From contig JAJEKV010000075.1 in NCBI GenBank assembly GCA_021234155.1, forward strand, positions 5,312,805 to 5,376,804: DNA of 64,000 nt, given 5' to 3'. A program made the translations under genes and the position numbers. This stretch comes from Isoetes taiwanensis (taxonomy: Eukaryota; Streptophyta; Lycopodiopsida; Isoetales; Isoetaceae). The notes under the pieces were generated by a model. That model did no database searches, was not told the DNA's origin, and saw only the letters and a list, made by a program, of their open reading frames with translations. Numbering within the stretch: the stretch's first letter is position 1; every line of letters begins with the position of its first letter. Positions 20,371 through 32,300 of the stretch are shown one piece after another.

Positions 20371-20407
<37 letters not shown>
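20265..20407. repeat. GATA/GACA microsatellite
   Basis: Pure GATA units at both ends flank about ten alternating GATA-GACA units. The arrangement is symmetrical, with no other sequence inside. Confidence 0.98.
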
Positions 20408-20408
<1 letters not shown>

Positions 20409-20781
20409 CCAATGTCGACATAATCAATGTCATAATGAATTTATCAATTTGTGAAATCATCCAATCATGACCAATATCTGATGTTAAACGCTTCATCCTA
20501 TACCAAGGATGAGGCTTTGGAAATATCTCCATCTCCCTTGATGTTTTTATAATGTTTTTATTCTCTTAATATAAAGGTTTTGTCTTTAAAAAGAAATGGT
20601 TATATGTAGATGGCAAATTTGAAATATACATAAAATCCTAGCACTCTATCTAATATCCAATACTTTTTCAAAAGAGACATGACCTAACTTGCCCAAATGT
20701 GAAAGTACACCAAAATGTACATCTTACAATTGTATATGTCCATGCTTCATATGCCTATATGGATCTGCCATTTCAGAGAGG

Positions 20782-21335
20782 TCATTAGAGGTAATTTGAG
20801 ATCTCATTTTGTCCCATTAAGGGATGCTTAAAAAGCCACATCAGCTTTTTAAACTGTCCAATAAGAGAAGAGCTCCAGTGTATTTTATTCCAGTATTATG
20901 TGGCAGCAGTAATTAATGCAGTTCTAACTAACTTTTGCAGTGTCATTTTTCTACTATAACTTTTGATCAAAAACTCCGATTCGAACACTATTTGTGGCAA
21001 TGGATTCGTCTCCTCAAGATCTTTCTAATGACAACCCATTGTTATATCTTTTGGGATGTAAATATATAAGAAAAGAGCAAAAAACCATATTTTTTAAGGT
21101 TAACACATATGGCTTGTATTGAAATACATCATAACCATATATCACTTGAAAGATCTTTTCATTCTGCATCTAATGCAACAAACGCCGCAGCATTTTCATG
21201 AGTAGATCAAACGTTATAGGGAAACGACGGCAATGAAGTTGTTATTGCTGCATTAATTGCAGTTTGATGTAGAGTACTCATTCTATTGGAGGATTCTTAT
21301 GGGGACAAAAGGAGATCTCAAATTACCTCTAATGA
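20782..21335. mobile_element. foldback/MITE-like element (554 bp)
   Basis: About 38-bp imperfect inverted ends: TCATTAGAGGTAATTTGAG at 20782 and its reverse complement ending at 21335, including AGATCTC on both sides. No transposase, and no clear target duplication, so the superfamily is undecided. Confidence 0.65.
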
Positions 21336-21889
21336 AGAAATCCACATATTTATTTCCCCTTCAAAGATGTTAAGAATCTACATATTTACTTCAATGCAAT
21401 TTTGTCATAACAAAATTTTAAAGTTATTGAAATCCACGTAAACTACCCAAATGACTTAGTACCCGTCTTCTTATAATTTGATGTTTTCTCAAGACTAAGG
21501 TTGCTATTATGTTGTGTTGGATAGCGTACTTTTGCATGCGCTTCTTCATACAGATTAACTTTCTGTTCTAAGAGAGCTATAGACCAAATTAATAAATTAT
21601 TATTATTTGCACACCAAGTACCTATGTGATATTGAGAGTAAGAGAATAGGTAGCACAATAACAGAGGGTTCCAAGGGGATTTGATATGGAAGCATAAATC
21701 ACTATCCCTGAGAACATAGATTCAATAGAAAAAATAAGCACATTAGTTTGTCGGTTGCATTGGTTAAAGCATTCTTAATAAGATATTGAATTATTTTGAT
21801 AAAGGTTTGAGTCTCCGTATCTCAAAACTTAAAACTTTAGGGAAACCCGTATATAGATGAATCCCAGTATTTCATATTCGAAAACCTTA
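21336..21889. other. unassigned AT-rich stretch
   Basis: No gene, RNA or terminal structure that I can support. Confidence 0.5.
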
Positions 21890-21901
21890 GCTGAACCTAT
21901 A

Positions 21902-22104
21902 TTCCATATAAAATCATAGGCACCCCCAGTCATAAATGACCATAATCGAAACAAGAGGCACCCAGAGGCCCCAACATACCATCTGGGTCGTAGGATGGAC
22001 AAATCCAAACCACTGAGATAGTCCACGCACTTTGTTTAGAATATGTAGCATAATAGCACCATGAAGGCCATATACTTGTCAGCAAATACATCAACACCCA
22101 CATA
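21902..22104. repeat. 203-bp direct repeat, left copy
   Basis: By eye identical to 22788-22990. Its left flank (CTTAGCTGAACCTATA) matches the sequence before the diverged copy at 15.38 kb, so that junction is native. Confidence 0.95.
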
Positions 22105-22787
22105 AATAGGCTCTTCCTGAACCATATTATAATTCTACCGAGGCAAGTCTCAAGCAATTGGAGTCCTTGCAAGAACATGTACAGATTAGCAACAATTGGA
22201 AACAAAAAATTCAAGTTCTTGATGGTTGATATTTTGATCATTTCTTGCTTTGACTTGCAACCTCAAAGCACATCTCAAACAAGCAGATATTGGCATAACA
22301 ATAGGTTTCGGTATAGTTGTGGCAAAGGTGTTTGAGATGAATAAAGGCTATGTGTTATTGTCAAGAGAGCTTTGAACATGGTTTTGGGAGGTAATAATTT
22401 TGCAACCATTATATAGCTGTCATTTTCATTCAATATGGATGTCTATTGGAATTGCACTTTCCAAATGACTAATTATGCACCTTTACATACAACGCATAAT
22501 AGAAATGACCAATTCTTATTTAGCCTTTCGTTAGGCTTCAAATCTTTTTATTTGCATCCACTAATAGAAATCTTGGATTTGAGACTGCATTTAGTAGATG
22601 TACATGTATGCATCACTTGATAATTAACAATATGATTCTAAGAGCTTGGATCTCAATTCACGGTGTATCCACATTTCATTATCAAATACATTACATCTAC
22701 CCATTCGACACGACCATGACTAATATCCATAAATATATTCCACACGTCCATAACAAATGCCCGGCATCGCCGGGCACACGTTTCTAG
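22105..22787 (+). mobile_element. Helitron-like 3' end segment between duplicated flanks
   Basis: Ends with a 17-nt GC hairpin GCCCGGCATCGCCGGGC (22759-22775), an 8-nt spacer and CTAG at 22784-22787 followed by T. This is the Helitron 3' signature, from a different family than the AAC-loop hairpins elsewhere. The left side joins straight onto the first 203-bp repeat, with no recognisable TC start. No gene seen. Confidence 0.6.
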
Positions 22788-22990
22788 TTCCATATAAAAT
22801 CATAGGCACCCCCAGTCATAAATGACCATAATCGAAACAAGAGGCACCCAGAGGCCCCAACATACCATCTGGGTCGTAGGATGGACAAATCCAAACCACT
22901 GAGATAGTCCACGCACTTTGTTTAGAATATGTAGCATAATAGCACCATGAAGGCCATATACTTGTCAGCAAATACATCAACACCCACATA
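22788..22990. repeat. 203-bp direct repeat, right copy
   Basis: Begins at the base after the Helitron CTAG. It continues into sequence (22991-23135) that matches the 15.4-kb copy, so this copy sits in native context on its right side. Confidence 0.95.
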
Positions 22991-23135
22991 TTTCTTGAAA
23001 AGCTTGTTCCAATGCCTTTTTGTGGAATAAGACATGTTTAGTTCTGATTAGTAGATTGCAGAAGCAGTTTGAATGTTAACTAAGAGTTCACATTATCAAG
23101 CTATAATGTTAACATGGTTAATCTTACTGGTCGAG

Positions 23136-23600
23136 AAACATAGCTTAGCTAAATAATAATTAGCTAGGGTAGAAGCACGAAACAGTTAACCTTAAAATTG
23201 CCCACTTCACTGTCAAACAGTTACAATGTGCACCAAATGCATCAAAGCATTACATTTATACTATGTCATTTGGTAATACATTCTGTATAATCGGCATCCA
23301 TATGGGTTTGGAATAATCATCTACCAAGCTAGCAACATACTCGCCTTGCGCCCACCGCTTGAGCGCCCAGGCCCGATCAAGCTCATGTGAGGCTGCAGGG
23401 GCAATCATCAAGCAACAAGCACGGTTATGCATCAACGGCGGGTCCGATTTAAGACACACCTCCCAGCCTGTGTTCGCTTTAGTTTCCACAAGTCGGGGTC
23501 CTATCCAAATCCAGATTCGCCATACCGGGTTACCTTTTGTTTAGTTTTGTGTTGGTTTAAAGCCTTGGTTGAAGGATGTGTTACACCGCGCCGGTTCTTT
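23136..23600. other. unassigned stretch
   Basis: A minus-strand frame of 78 codons (23489-23256) has normal-looking composition (RAWALKRWAQGEYVASLV) but matches nothing I recognise; it could be an exon or transposon remnant. Confidence 0.35.
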
Positions 23601-23819
23601 CTCAAGCACGGCTCTAGAGGCCGGGGGGTTTTTGGCCCAGCACAGCAAAACTAGGTGGCCCTTTTGGCTTTGGAATTGACAAAAGCGGCCAGATTCGCAC
23701 CGGCTTCGGGGAATCCGCAAGACGCGGTTCAGCAGATCCGCGGCCGGTTTGGCGAATCCATTACTTTGCTTCTGCTTTTGATGCCTAGGCTAACTTGGTG
23801 ATCCATGAGCCCATTACTT

Positions 23820-25170
23820 TGCTTCTGCTTTTGCCTTGCTTGCTCCCCTTTGTTTTGTGGCTCAGATCCTATATTTTTATTCCTTGAAGCTTGAGTTCCC
23901 TTTTGTTCTTATAAGCGAGTTACTGCTTCGCCCATCCTCTTGTTGCTCGAATGGCTCGTCGGATCAAAGCGCATGGCGGGGAGACCCGCAAAAGAAAAGA
24001 ACCTCGTTAGGGTGCCTTTGAGCCGGCCTTGAATAGGCCCTATGATCCCGCGATTGCGCGATATCTTCAGGCAGCCCCATCATTTGGGCCTCAACGCCCT
24101 ATACTGGCACACCCAGACACACCCCCAGACACGCAATCCACTCGGATGCATCTTCTATTTCAAGCCCACGATCGGGATTGATGCTCGGATCCATTATCGC
24201 GCCTCAGATTTGTTGGTCGGGATCCGCGACGGTCCAATCGGTGATCACACTCACAGAACGCGTACCGGGCTTGCCCTTTGGGAAGCCGGGTCCGGCTTTT
24301 AGAGATGCCGCTACAAATGGGTAGAATCGATTCGGCCAAGAAGGCAAAGCGGTTGCTACACCCGTACCTCCCACAGGGTTAGCGTCTGAGCATGTGGATG
24401 CTATGTCCCAGGCCGATGATACCACACCTATGCCCACACGGCCGTCATCCGAGGATTGTTTGCCCACCGCAGGTGTTTTGCTGGCTCGACCGGGGCCACA
24501 ACGCACCCGTTAGCCCTGAACCTATGCATTGTGGGTTTGGAGGAAGCAAGCGACACTCCTGGGACAGCTGAGGTGACCCGTTTCTTTGCTGAGGTGATGC
24601 ACGTAAAGGCAGATGGCATTCTCTCGGCTCGTCGAGTTGGAGCAAAGATGACCGACCGCCCGTCATTTACCGGGTCGGGTTCGTGGATGCTTTGTCTAGG
24701 CTGCACATCCTCCGCCACGGCAATCACTTGCAAGGGACCTCCTTCTCCGTCCAGGAAGACCTTACCCCATCACAGCTCTGCCGACGGAAGGATGAGTTAT
24801 GTCGAGTCCGCGAGGCTCCTCTGCACCGGAAGTGGGCTGTATATAGAGGCGGCCAGGCTATCATTCGGGATCACTGGCCACTTGATCCATGGGCAGTGTC
24901 TGTGTAGTTGATTGACTCCGAGATCTGCTTGGGCTTATGCCCTTTTGTTTTATTCTAGTTTTGTGATTTGCTATGGGGCATAGTCTCCCGAGTTCTGTGT
25001 ACTGGGGCTAGTCCCCACGTTTGATTTTGGCTTCGGCATTTTTTGGTTTGGTCATGGGGCTTGGTCCCCGAGTTTCAGTCTGGGCTTTTGCCCTATCTTT
25101 TGTATTAGGTCCCATAACCCGATTGGGTGCCGCGGACGTTAACAATTTCTTCCTTCCTTCCTTCCTTCCT
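23820..25170 (+). pseudogene. degenerate LINE ORF1 with 3' UTR and (CTTC)n tail
   Basis: Two frames together resemble the L1-type ORF1 RNA-binding module: first NLCIVGLEEASDTPGTAEVT followed by ARRVG (about 24515-24645), then, after a shift near 24680, ALSRLHILRHGNHLQGTSFS with VQEDLTPSQLCRRK (about 24690-24790). Downstream to 25146 are short palindromic GGGCTT...GCCC and GGGGCTTGGTCCCC phrases, then CTTCC repeats at about 25146-25170. ORF1 of this type binds RNA and chaperones retrotransposition. This copy is shifted and 5'-incomplete; no RT is present. Confidence 0.55.
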
Positions 25171-25798
25171 CCACACCAACAAGCATCTTGCAATGAATTG
25201 CCAAACTAGGACAACCCTAATATGTATATCATTTATTGAAGTATATGCACAATTATGTCAACCGATCACTACAAGCTCACATTAAACAATCAAACACATC
25301 GACCTACAACCATCACGATATGGATACCATTTATTAAGGCAAATATTTTTGAAATAATGGGCATGCATCGGCCTATGCCCATTGTCTGCCCATAGTTGCC
25401 CCTTATAAACGATAGACTATAGAGTGTCCTTTGACCTCTTTTGCAATAATAAATTTATGACATCTAACATTACACAACAAAAAAGATGCTCATATACCCT
25501 AGAAAATACCCCCAATAGTGCCTATATAATCCTCTTTTTCCATAGAACAACAGAGGATAAAATGAATTTCTAGAATCGGGGTATTTGGCCACAATCCCCC
25601 TTTTCTTCATTTGTAAGACAACACCCTGTTACGCTGATATCACAATCCCCCATTCAATAATTGTAAATTTATACCCTATTCTCATCATTTATAAGATAAT
25701 ACCCCGTTTCAAATAATACCCTCTTTCAATTATACCCTGCTATCATTTGTAAAATAATACTCATTATTTTCAAAAACAAATTGATAAGTGATCAGTAA
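25171..25798. other. unassigned AT-rich stretch
   Basis: Contains several short near-repeats of AATACCC and ATTTGTAAAATAATAC. No gene supported. Confidence 0.5.
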
Positions 25799-28000
25799 TC
25801 TTATATTATAAAGTTATAGCGTAAGTATGTCATGAAGCAAACCCTAATTTGTATGGCTTAGATCATTTGATTGCATCCATAGGCCGTGATTTATTGCACA
25901 ACTTCCCACCACCGCGATTGGCCATTCTTTGATTTCTTAAGAGGAAAGGGTAAAGGAAAAGGGAGGAGGAAAGGGGAAAAGTGAAGGGCAAAAAGGCATG
26001 GACAAAAGGGAAAGAGGGAAAGGAGAAAAGGGCAGGGGAAAAGGGAAAGAGAAAAAAAAAAAAAAAAAGGGAGAAAGGGAAGGGAAAAAGGACACCGAGA
26101 AAAGGGAAAGAGGGAAAGGGAAGGGAAAAGTGAAAAAAAAAGAAAAGGGTAGGGGTGGAAAAGGGTATGGGAAAAGGAAAAGGAAAAAAGGGGTGGGAAG
26201 AAAGAGAGGACATTGGGAAAGGGTAAGGGGGGAAGGGAAAAGGGAAGGGAAAAGGACAAGAGGAGAAGGAAAAGAGAAAAAGGGAAGGAAGAAGGGAAGG
26301 GAGCGAAAAAAGAAAAAGGGAGGGGGAAAAGGGGAAGAGGAAAAGAAGAAGGAAAAAAAGAAGGAAGAGGGAAAGGGTACGGAAAGGGGAAAAAGGAAAG
26401 CATGGGAAAAGAGAAAGGGAAAGTAACATATGAGGAAGAAAAGGGTAAGGGAAGAGGGAAAGGGAAAAAGGGGAAGAGGAAAAAGGTGAGGAAAGGGAAA
26501 ACGAAAGAACAAAAAAAAGGGGAAGAGGAAAATGATGGGGAAATGGGAAAGTAAAAAGGAAATGGGAATGGGATAAAGGAAAGAGAAAGGGAAAAGAAAA
26601 GAGAGGAAAGGGGAAAAGGGCATGTGGAAAAGGGAAAGAGAAAAGAAAAAGGAGGAACGGGAAAAAGGGCACGCGGAAAAGGAAAGGGGAAAAGGGCACG
26701 GGAAAAAGAGAAAAAGGGAAAGGGTGAGGAAAGGGAAAGCGGAATCAAAAAGGAAATGAGAGGATAAAAGGAAAGAGAAAAAGGGACGCGGGAAGAGGAA
26801 AAGGAGGAAAAGGGAAGGAAAATGGGTACCGGAAAAAGGGGAAGTAGGAAAGGGTGGGGAAAAAGAAAGGCATGGGAAAAGGAAAAAAGGGGGAAAGGAA
26901 AAAAGAGAAGGAAAGGGAGAATGTGAAGGGCAAAAAGGCACGAGAAAAAGGAAAAAAAAAAAAAGAGAATGCAAAAAAGGGAAGGAAAAAAGGCATGGGA
27001 AAAAAGGAAAAGGGAAAAGGAAAAAGGGAAGGAATAAATGGCTTGGGAAAGGGAGTAGAAAACGAAAGGGAAAAATGAAGGGAAAAAGGGCACCATCAAA
27101 AGGGGAAGAGGGAAAGGGTGGGAAAAAGAGGAAAAGGGAAGGGAAAAGGGGAACTGGAAATGGAAAAGGGAAATGAAAAAATAAAAAGGGAGGGGGAAAG
27201 TGGAAAAAAGAACTGGGGAAAAAAAGCAAGAGGAAAAGGGGAAGAGGGATAGGGAAAAGGGAGGGGGGAAAGGGCACGAGAAAAGGGGAAGAGGAAAGGG
27301 TGAACAAAGGGTAAAAGGGAAGCGAAAAGAGCATGCAAATGGAAGGGAAAAAAGGCATGGGGAAAAGGGGACGAGGGAAAGAAAGAGCAAGAAAATTAGA
27401 AAAGAGAAGGAAAGAATGTCATGGGAAAGGGAAAGGGAAAAGGAAAAATAGAGAGAGGGAAAAGGGGAAGGAAGGGTGGGAAAAGGAGGAAAATGGAAGG
27501 GAAAAAAGGAACGAAAAAAAGGTGGGGAAAAGAGGAATAGCGAAATGCTTGAAAAAAGAGAAGGGAAAAAGGCACAGAAAAAGGGCGAAAAGAAAAGAAA
27601 AAAAAAAAGAAGCCAAGAAGAGCATGGAAAAAGAGAAAAAGAAAAGAAAAAGAGGGAAAGGGTGGGGAAAAGAGGAAAAAAGGAAAAAGAATCCACAGGA
27701 AAAGGTTTGGGAAGAAGGAAAGGGAAGGGCAACATAAGGGGAAACAAGGATGTGAAAAAAAAAGAAAAAAAAAAGAAAGAAAGAAAGGAAGCATGCAAGG
27801 AAAATGAAAAAAAAAGGGAAAAGGAAAAAGGGAAGTGTGAAAACGAGGAAAAGGAAAAAAAAAAGAGTAAAAGCAGCGTAAAGAATGGTATCGAATATGT
27901 TAACAATGGAGTACTTTCGTGTTATTCTCTCATTGCTATTGTGTATCATTTACAGGGTCTCAGTCAACTTATGCCCAGCAACGCTGGGCACCATTCCTAG
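25799..28000 (+). mobile_element. complete non-autonomous Helitron with a kilobase purine tract
   Basis: Starts TCTTATATTATAAAGTTATA after an A and ends with hairpin GCCCAGCAACGCTGGGC (27973-27989), ACCATTC, CTAG (27997-28000), followed by T. This is insertion between A and T, as Helitrons do. The 5' end resembles that of the Helitron at 29561. There is no Rep/helicase gene. About 130 bp of unique sequence precede and 120 bp follow the purine tract. Confidence 0.85.
25938..27872. repeat. about 1.9-kb homopurine tract
   Basis: The plus strand is almost only A and G (GGGAAA, GGAAAAGGG, AGGGAAAGGG) with scattered single C or T. It is irregular and not a simple short unit. The complementary strand gives long Phe/Pro/Ser/Leu frames that are compositional artefacts. 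It differs in texture from the CT tract at 587-3006. Confidence 0.95.
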
Positions 28001-28679
28001 TAAATTGATAGATTTCTTATTATTTCAGAAACAAGAGTAACAAATAGTTTAGATTTCAAGATTATATCGGTTACAGCTGCATTTATTGGCTAATAAATCT
28101 AAGCAGCCGCTTGAAGATGTTCATCAAATACTTCCTTCTTTCTCAAAAGAGTCTAATCAAATTTAATTAGATTCAGAGTAGTACTTTCAACGTTTTGTGT
28201 AAAAGGCAGCGCAAGAAACTATAATTTCCCATTCATGCTTCAAACCATTAGTGAGAAACGTTTCTGTCGCACCCTAGCCAACTAATGCACTAGCATATCT
28301 CTGCAATATTTCTGCACTAACATATTTTTGCAATGCTGGAATGAACCTTTTGATATTGGTATCTTTACCTATTTGGTTCCACGCCTATTTTTAAATTTGT
28401 CATCAGCCATATTCAGATACTACGTTTCTTAAAACTATAAATTCTAATCTTTTATTCGTGGCTCCCCGCTATCATTCAGCCTTTGATCTTTTGTTGTCAT
28501 GTGAAGTACAAAAGAAAAAATAGTTTTCTGCTCTCCAAAATAGATTATTGCTTGAGGGCCATACTCCCATACTCCCTTGCAAATGAGACCTTCAATTCAA
28601 TATGCGAATCACTATTCTTTGGTTATGGATGAAACAGGAATGATTAAAGATCTCCTAACATGATCTACTAAGTTCCAAT

Positions 28680-28714
<35 letters not shown>

Positions 28715-29356
28715 AGCGGTTAATAAAAGAATTCAACATAGATCAAATCTACATGCCATTCTTGACCAATTGTTCAATGACCATTTCTTCATCTCCATCA
28801 TCTTGCATCCCCCCTATAATTTTCTATCAGCAAAATGAGGCTGCTAAACCAAAACACTTTCATTTTTTATACTTCATAGATGCCCGCTAGTCGTCTGCAC
28901 CAGGACCTTGCTTCCATTTCATGCATCACATATTGAACATAAATCCCAAAGGTCCACATAATCTCACGCCTTCAATTGGTCAAAGCAAAATAACCCTCAA
29001 GACTTGCTGTAAATACAAGGAGCCTAGGAAAATTTGGACCGTAGTCTTCATGCAATTACCATCGGGGTTACTTGCCTGCAATTCTAAAGATAAGAGTGTT
29101 GCAGTGAATAATTTACAAACTTTTACCCGCATATAGAGCAGTGACTGCACAAGAAGCTCTATCTGTAGACCTGTTAGCAAGCAAATGAGTGTATTTGTCG
29201 TTTATAAAATTAATTTCAAAAAATGTATACCTGCATCCTGGATGTATAGAAACATATGCTCCACAGTAACAGTTATTAGGTATGTCCAACCTCTTCTGCA
29301 GTCTGCAAATAATAGGATACAAATCATTTAGGCATCCATACATCATTCTCACATAC
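28001..29356. other. unassigned stretch with T30 run
   Basis: No gene recognised. A run of 30 T at 28683-28712 could be the reversed poly(A) tail of a minus-strand retroposon, but I cannot identify a body to its right. Confidence 0.45.
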
Positions 29357-32300
29357 TGTGACGTCCCCTACTCGTATACGATGCCCGCACCGTATACAAA
29401 CAGGAGTTCATCCCCCACACCAGCTCCACACTGATACAGGGCCCTCCACATATCACTGTGATCGTCTAAAATCCACAGTGGGAAAAGTGAAGGGGTCATT
29501 TACCCCGTCTCCCTCAGGGCCTACCTAGCTGCGGAAGCGGAAACATACACGTCAGTAACATCCTTTATTATAAAGTTTTAGTGTATGTCGTGCATAAAAC
29601 CCTAAAACTTTCGACGGCCCAGATTTGATGAAATCAATGGAAGACATGATGTCACGTAAGATTCTAGGGTTTTTTTTGGCTATGAGATTAAATGGCCTCG
29701 ATCTTATGGTCGAGATTTGATGTGCATTTTTTTTAGGGTTCGTTAAAAGTTCCGATGACTTCTTCTTTCCTAGTAGCATCCAAGAATGGTAGAAAAATCT
29801 ATCAACTCTGACGGCTCTTGGTGACCCCCCGGCTCTTGGTGGCTTTTGGTGGAGTTGCACCCCGTTCAGCTCAACTCTGACTTATTTCTTAGCTTTTGAT
29901 TTTTGAACAGGATATATGATTTTATTGTTCCGCAGCTATCCCCGTTTGAAGCCATTTGTTGGAGCAGAAGAATAGTTAATTTGTTTGGGTGCATGTGTAT
30001 TTTTCAAAATTTGCATGCAAGGAGAGTAAAAAGTCGAGAAAGATAAAGCGATTCGGTCACGGGGCTTGGTAGATTCGGTGCGGGGTTTGCTATGGTGCCG
30101 TATCTCGGATCACTGGCGCCGCTTCGGTAGGTCTGCCCATTGCGATAATGCAACTCATCATGTTTATCGGGTTTTGCTTGACAAAAGCAAAGGAAACGCC
30201 AATCAAGGAATGGGTTAGGACATCGGAAGATTTATTCACATGAATCCAGAGCTTAGATATGCGGAATTTAAACGAGCTTTTTAGTAAGGTCGGATCTGCA
30301 AAAATGGGGATAAACTATGTGTGGCCCATTGGCTAAAACTGGAGTAGTTGCTACTACGGTGTGATGCATGATGGCGCAGACCTCCCTTTGTTGCTTTGGG
30401 CGGATGCAAAAGCCACGTAATGTTGATGTAGGTAGAATTTCGATTTGCGTAAAGAACCACGTTTTTCCCTCTTTGAAGGATCAAAATTTGCGCGCACTCG
30501 GCTCCCAAAGTGGGGATATGCTTTTGAATTTAGGCACCTAATCTGTCTTTGGGATTGGTAAAAGAAGGTGCTTTCGTTTTTAAGTGGCACGTTGCTTGGA
30601 TAAATTCGAGTTGTAGATGGATTTGTTGATTACTCTCAGAAGGTACTTTTTGTTACGCACCACATGTATTACCTCTATATCCGCAGTTGAAAAGCAGTCC
30701 TGGATGCCCATTGATGAGGTGCACGCATTTGATAAAGCGGGGGCTACACCATTCAACACTTCTTGGTTCTCTATATCCTCTATATCCTGCAAAACCCAGT
30801 AAAAGTCTATATGTACTCTATGAAACTGTTACATCTGATATAATGGCAATAGATGCATGATTCAGAGATGGACTTGCAAGAAAACTCTTACATTGTACAT
30901 ATTTTCATCTGGTTTTAATGATATGACTAGCTGGGTTAGGTTATTAGTTGTTTAGTTGCTCGTTGTAATCTGCGGGGACATGAGTTTCCGCATTTACAAA
31001 TGATTGTAAGCTTACGAGAAGATAAAAAGTAGGAATTGGGGAATCTTACACTCAAGCTTCATTTGGCAAGGGAAATATTCTTTGTGAGTAGGAGGATGCC
31101 ATGTGTATCTGGGAGCACCATATTCAGCAATATTTGCATTGAAAATGGTATGTATTTTGTTTTCCTTTATTGGTTTTATCCTATAGAGATGTATCATTGC
31201 ATTGTACCTTTAAATTCACGATAGATTGAAGCTTGCAAAGTTAGATTGATATATATTGCGTGTTAATGTACTTGCTCTTCATGACCAATTTGATTGCAGT
31301 TATGCAAATCTTTACAATGTACATGGAGTCTAGTGAAGCATCAGTCATTATGATTATGCAGGCCTTTTCAAAATTTTTATGCCAAAACTTATGGTACATT
31401 GTGTTGCAGAATTCTGTTTGCCAAATTATTTGACACGCTCAGAAAAGTAATGTTCCAATTGTGCTAGGTTGGGAAATATCACTGAGAGTTGTTAAGCAAA
31501 TTGATGTTTCCCTACATGTAGGAAGATGTTGCGGCTCTGAAACTATGAGAATCTCAGAAAATGTATCATACGAAGCTTCAATTGGTTGTAGATTTAGAGA
31601 ACACATGTTGTCTTGGTAAATTATATATTTGGAGATTCTACATCTTAATTTAGCACTCCATGCACATTATACCATTGTATAAACTGCCAACGTTAAAGTA
31701 ATCATTGATTAACTTCTATTGTTTTGTCAACATTTTTGCATTGAACTTTGTAAGTGGTAGTCTTGGTTTTGTTTTTCCTTACCCCTTCCCACGTTGATAG
31801 AGATCATGATATAGCAATGAACGAGTCAATGTAAAGCAGGTTGTGCACTATTGCAATACATGATATAATTATCTCTACAAAAAAAGCGATTATTTTAATT
31901 TGGCTTCAGAAGCATTTAGCCTTTCTTCATTTTGTTTTTAATTCAATGTTGGCACCAAGCTCCAAAAAGCTTCCGGTTATCCCATTAACAATAACCAACG
32001 AGTGAACCATTAATTTATGCAACCACATTTTTTTATTATCTTTGGGGTTGCTTCTTTTCAAGTTTGCTCTACTTTTAACACCAACCGAAATATTTAGCCT
32101 TAAGTTAAGGATGATGTACTTCTTATAATATACCAACTCCAAATGCCCAATAAAATACTAATGTATATGGTATTTTAAGAGCCACCAAACATTTATATGC
32201 CTTTTATGTGGAATATCTTTTCTACGAAAGCCTAGCAACCAGTAACCCGAGGTTGCTCACCAGCTTCCGTTAAGAGTAAGCAAACATGGAAGACATTAAG

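Noticed and set aside
25863-27906. Very long minus-strand frames (up to 671 codons)
   Set aside because: Reverse of the homopurine tract; Phe/Pro/Ser/Leu only, several frames open at once.
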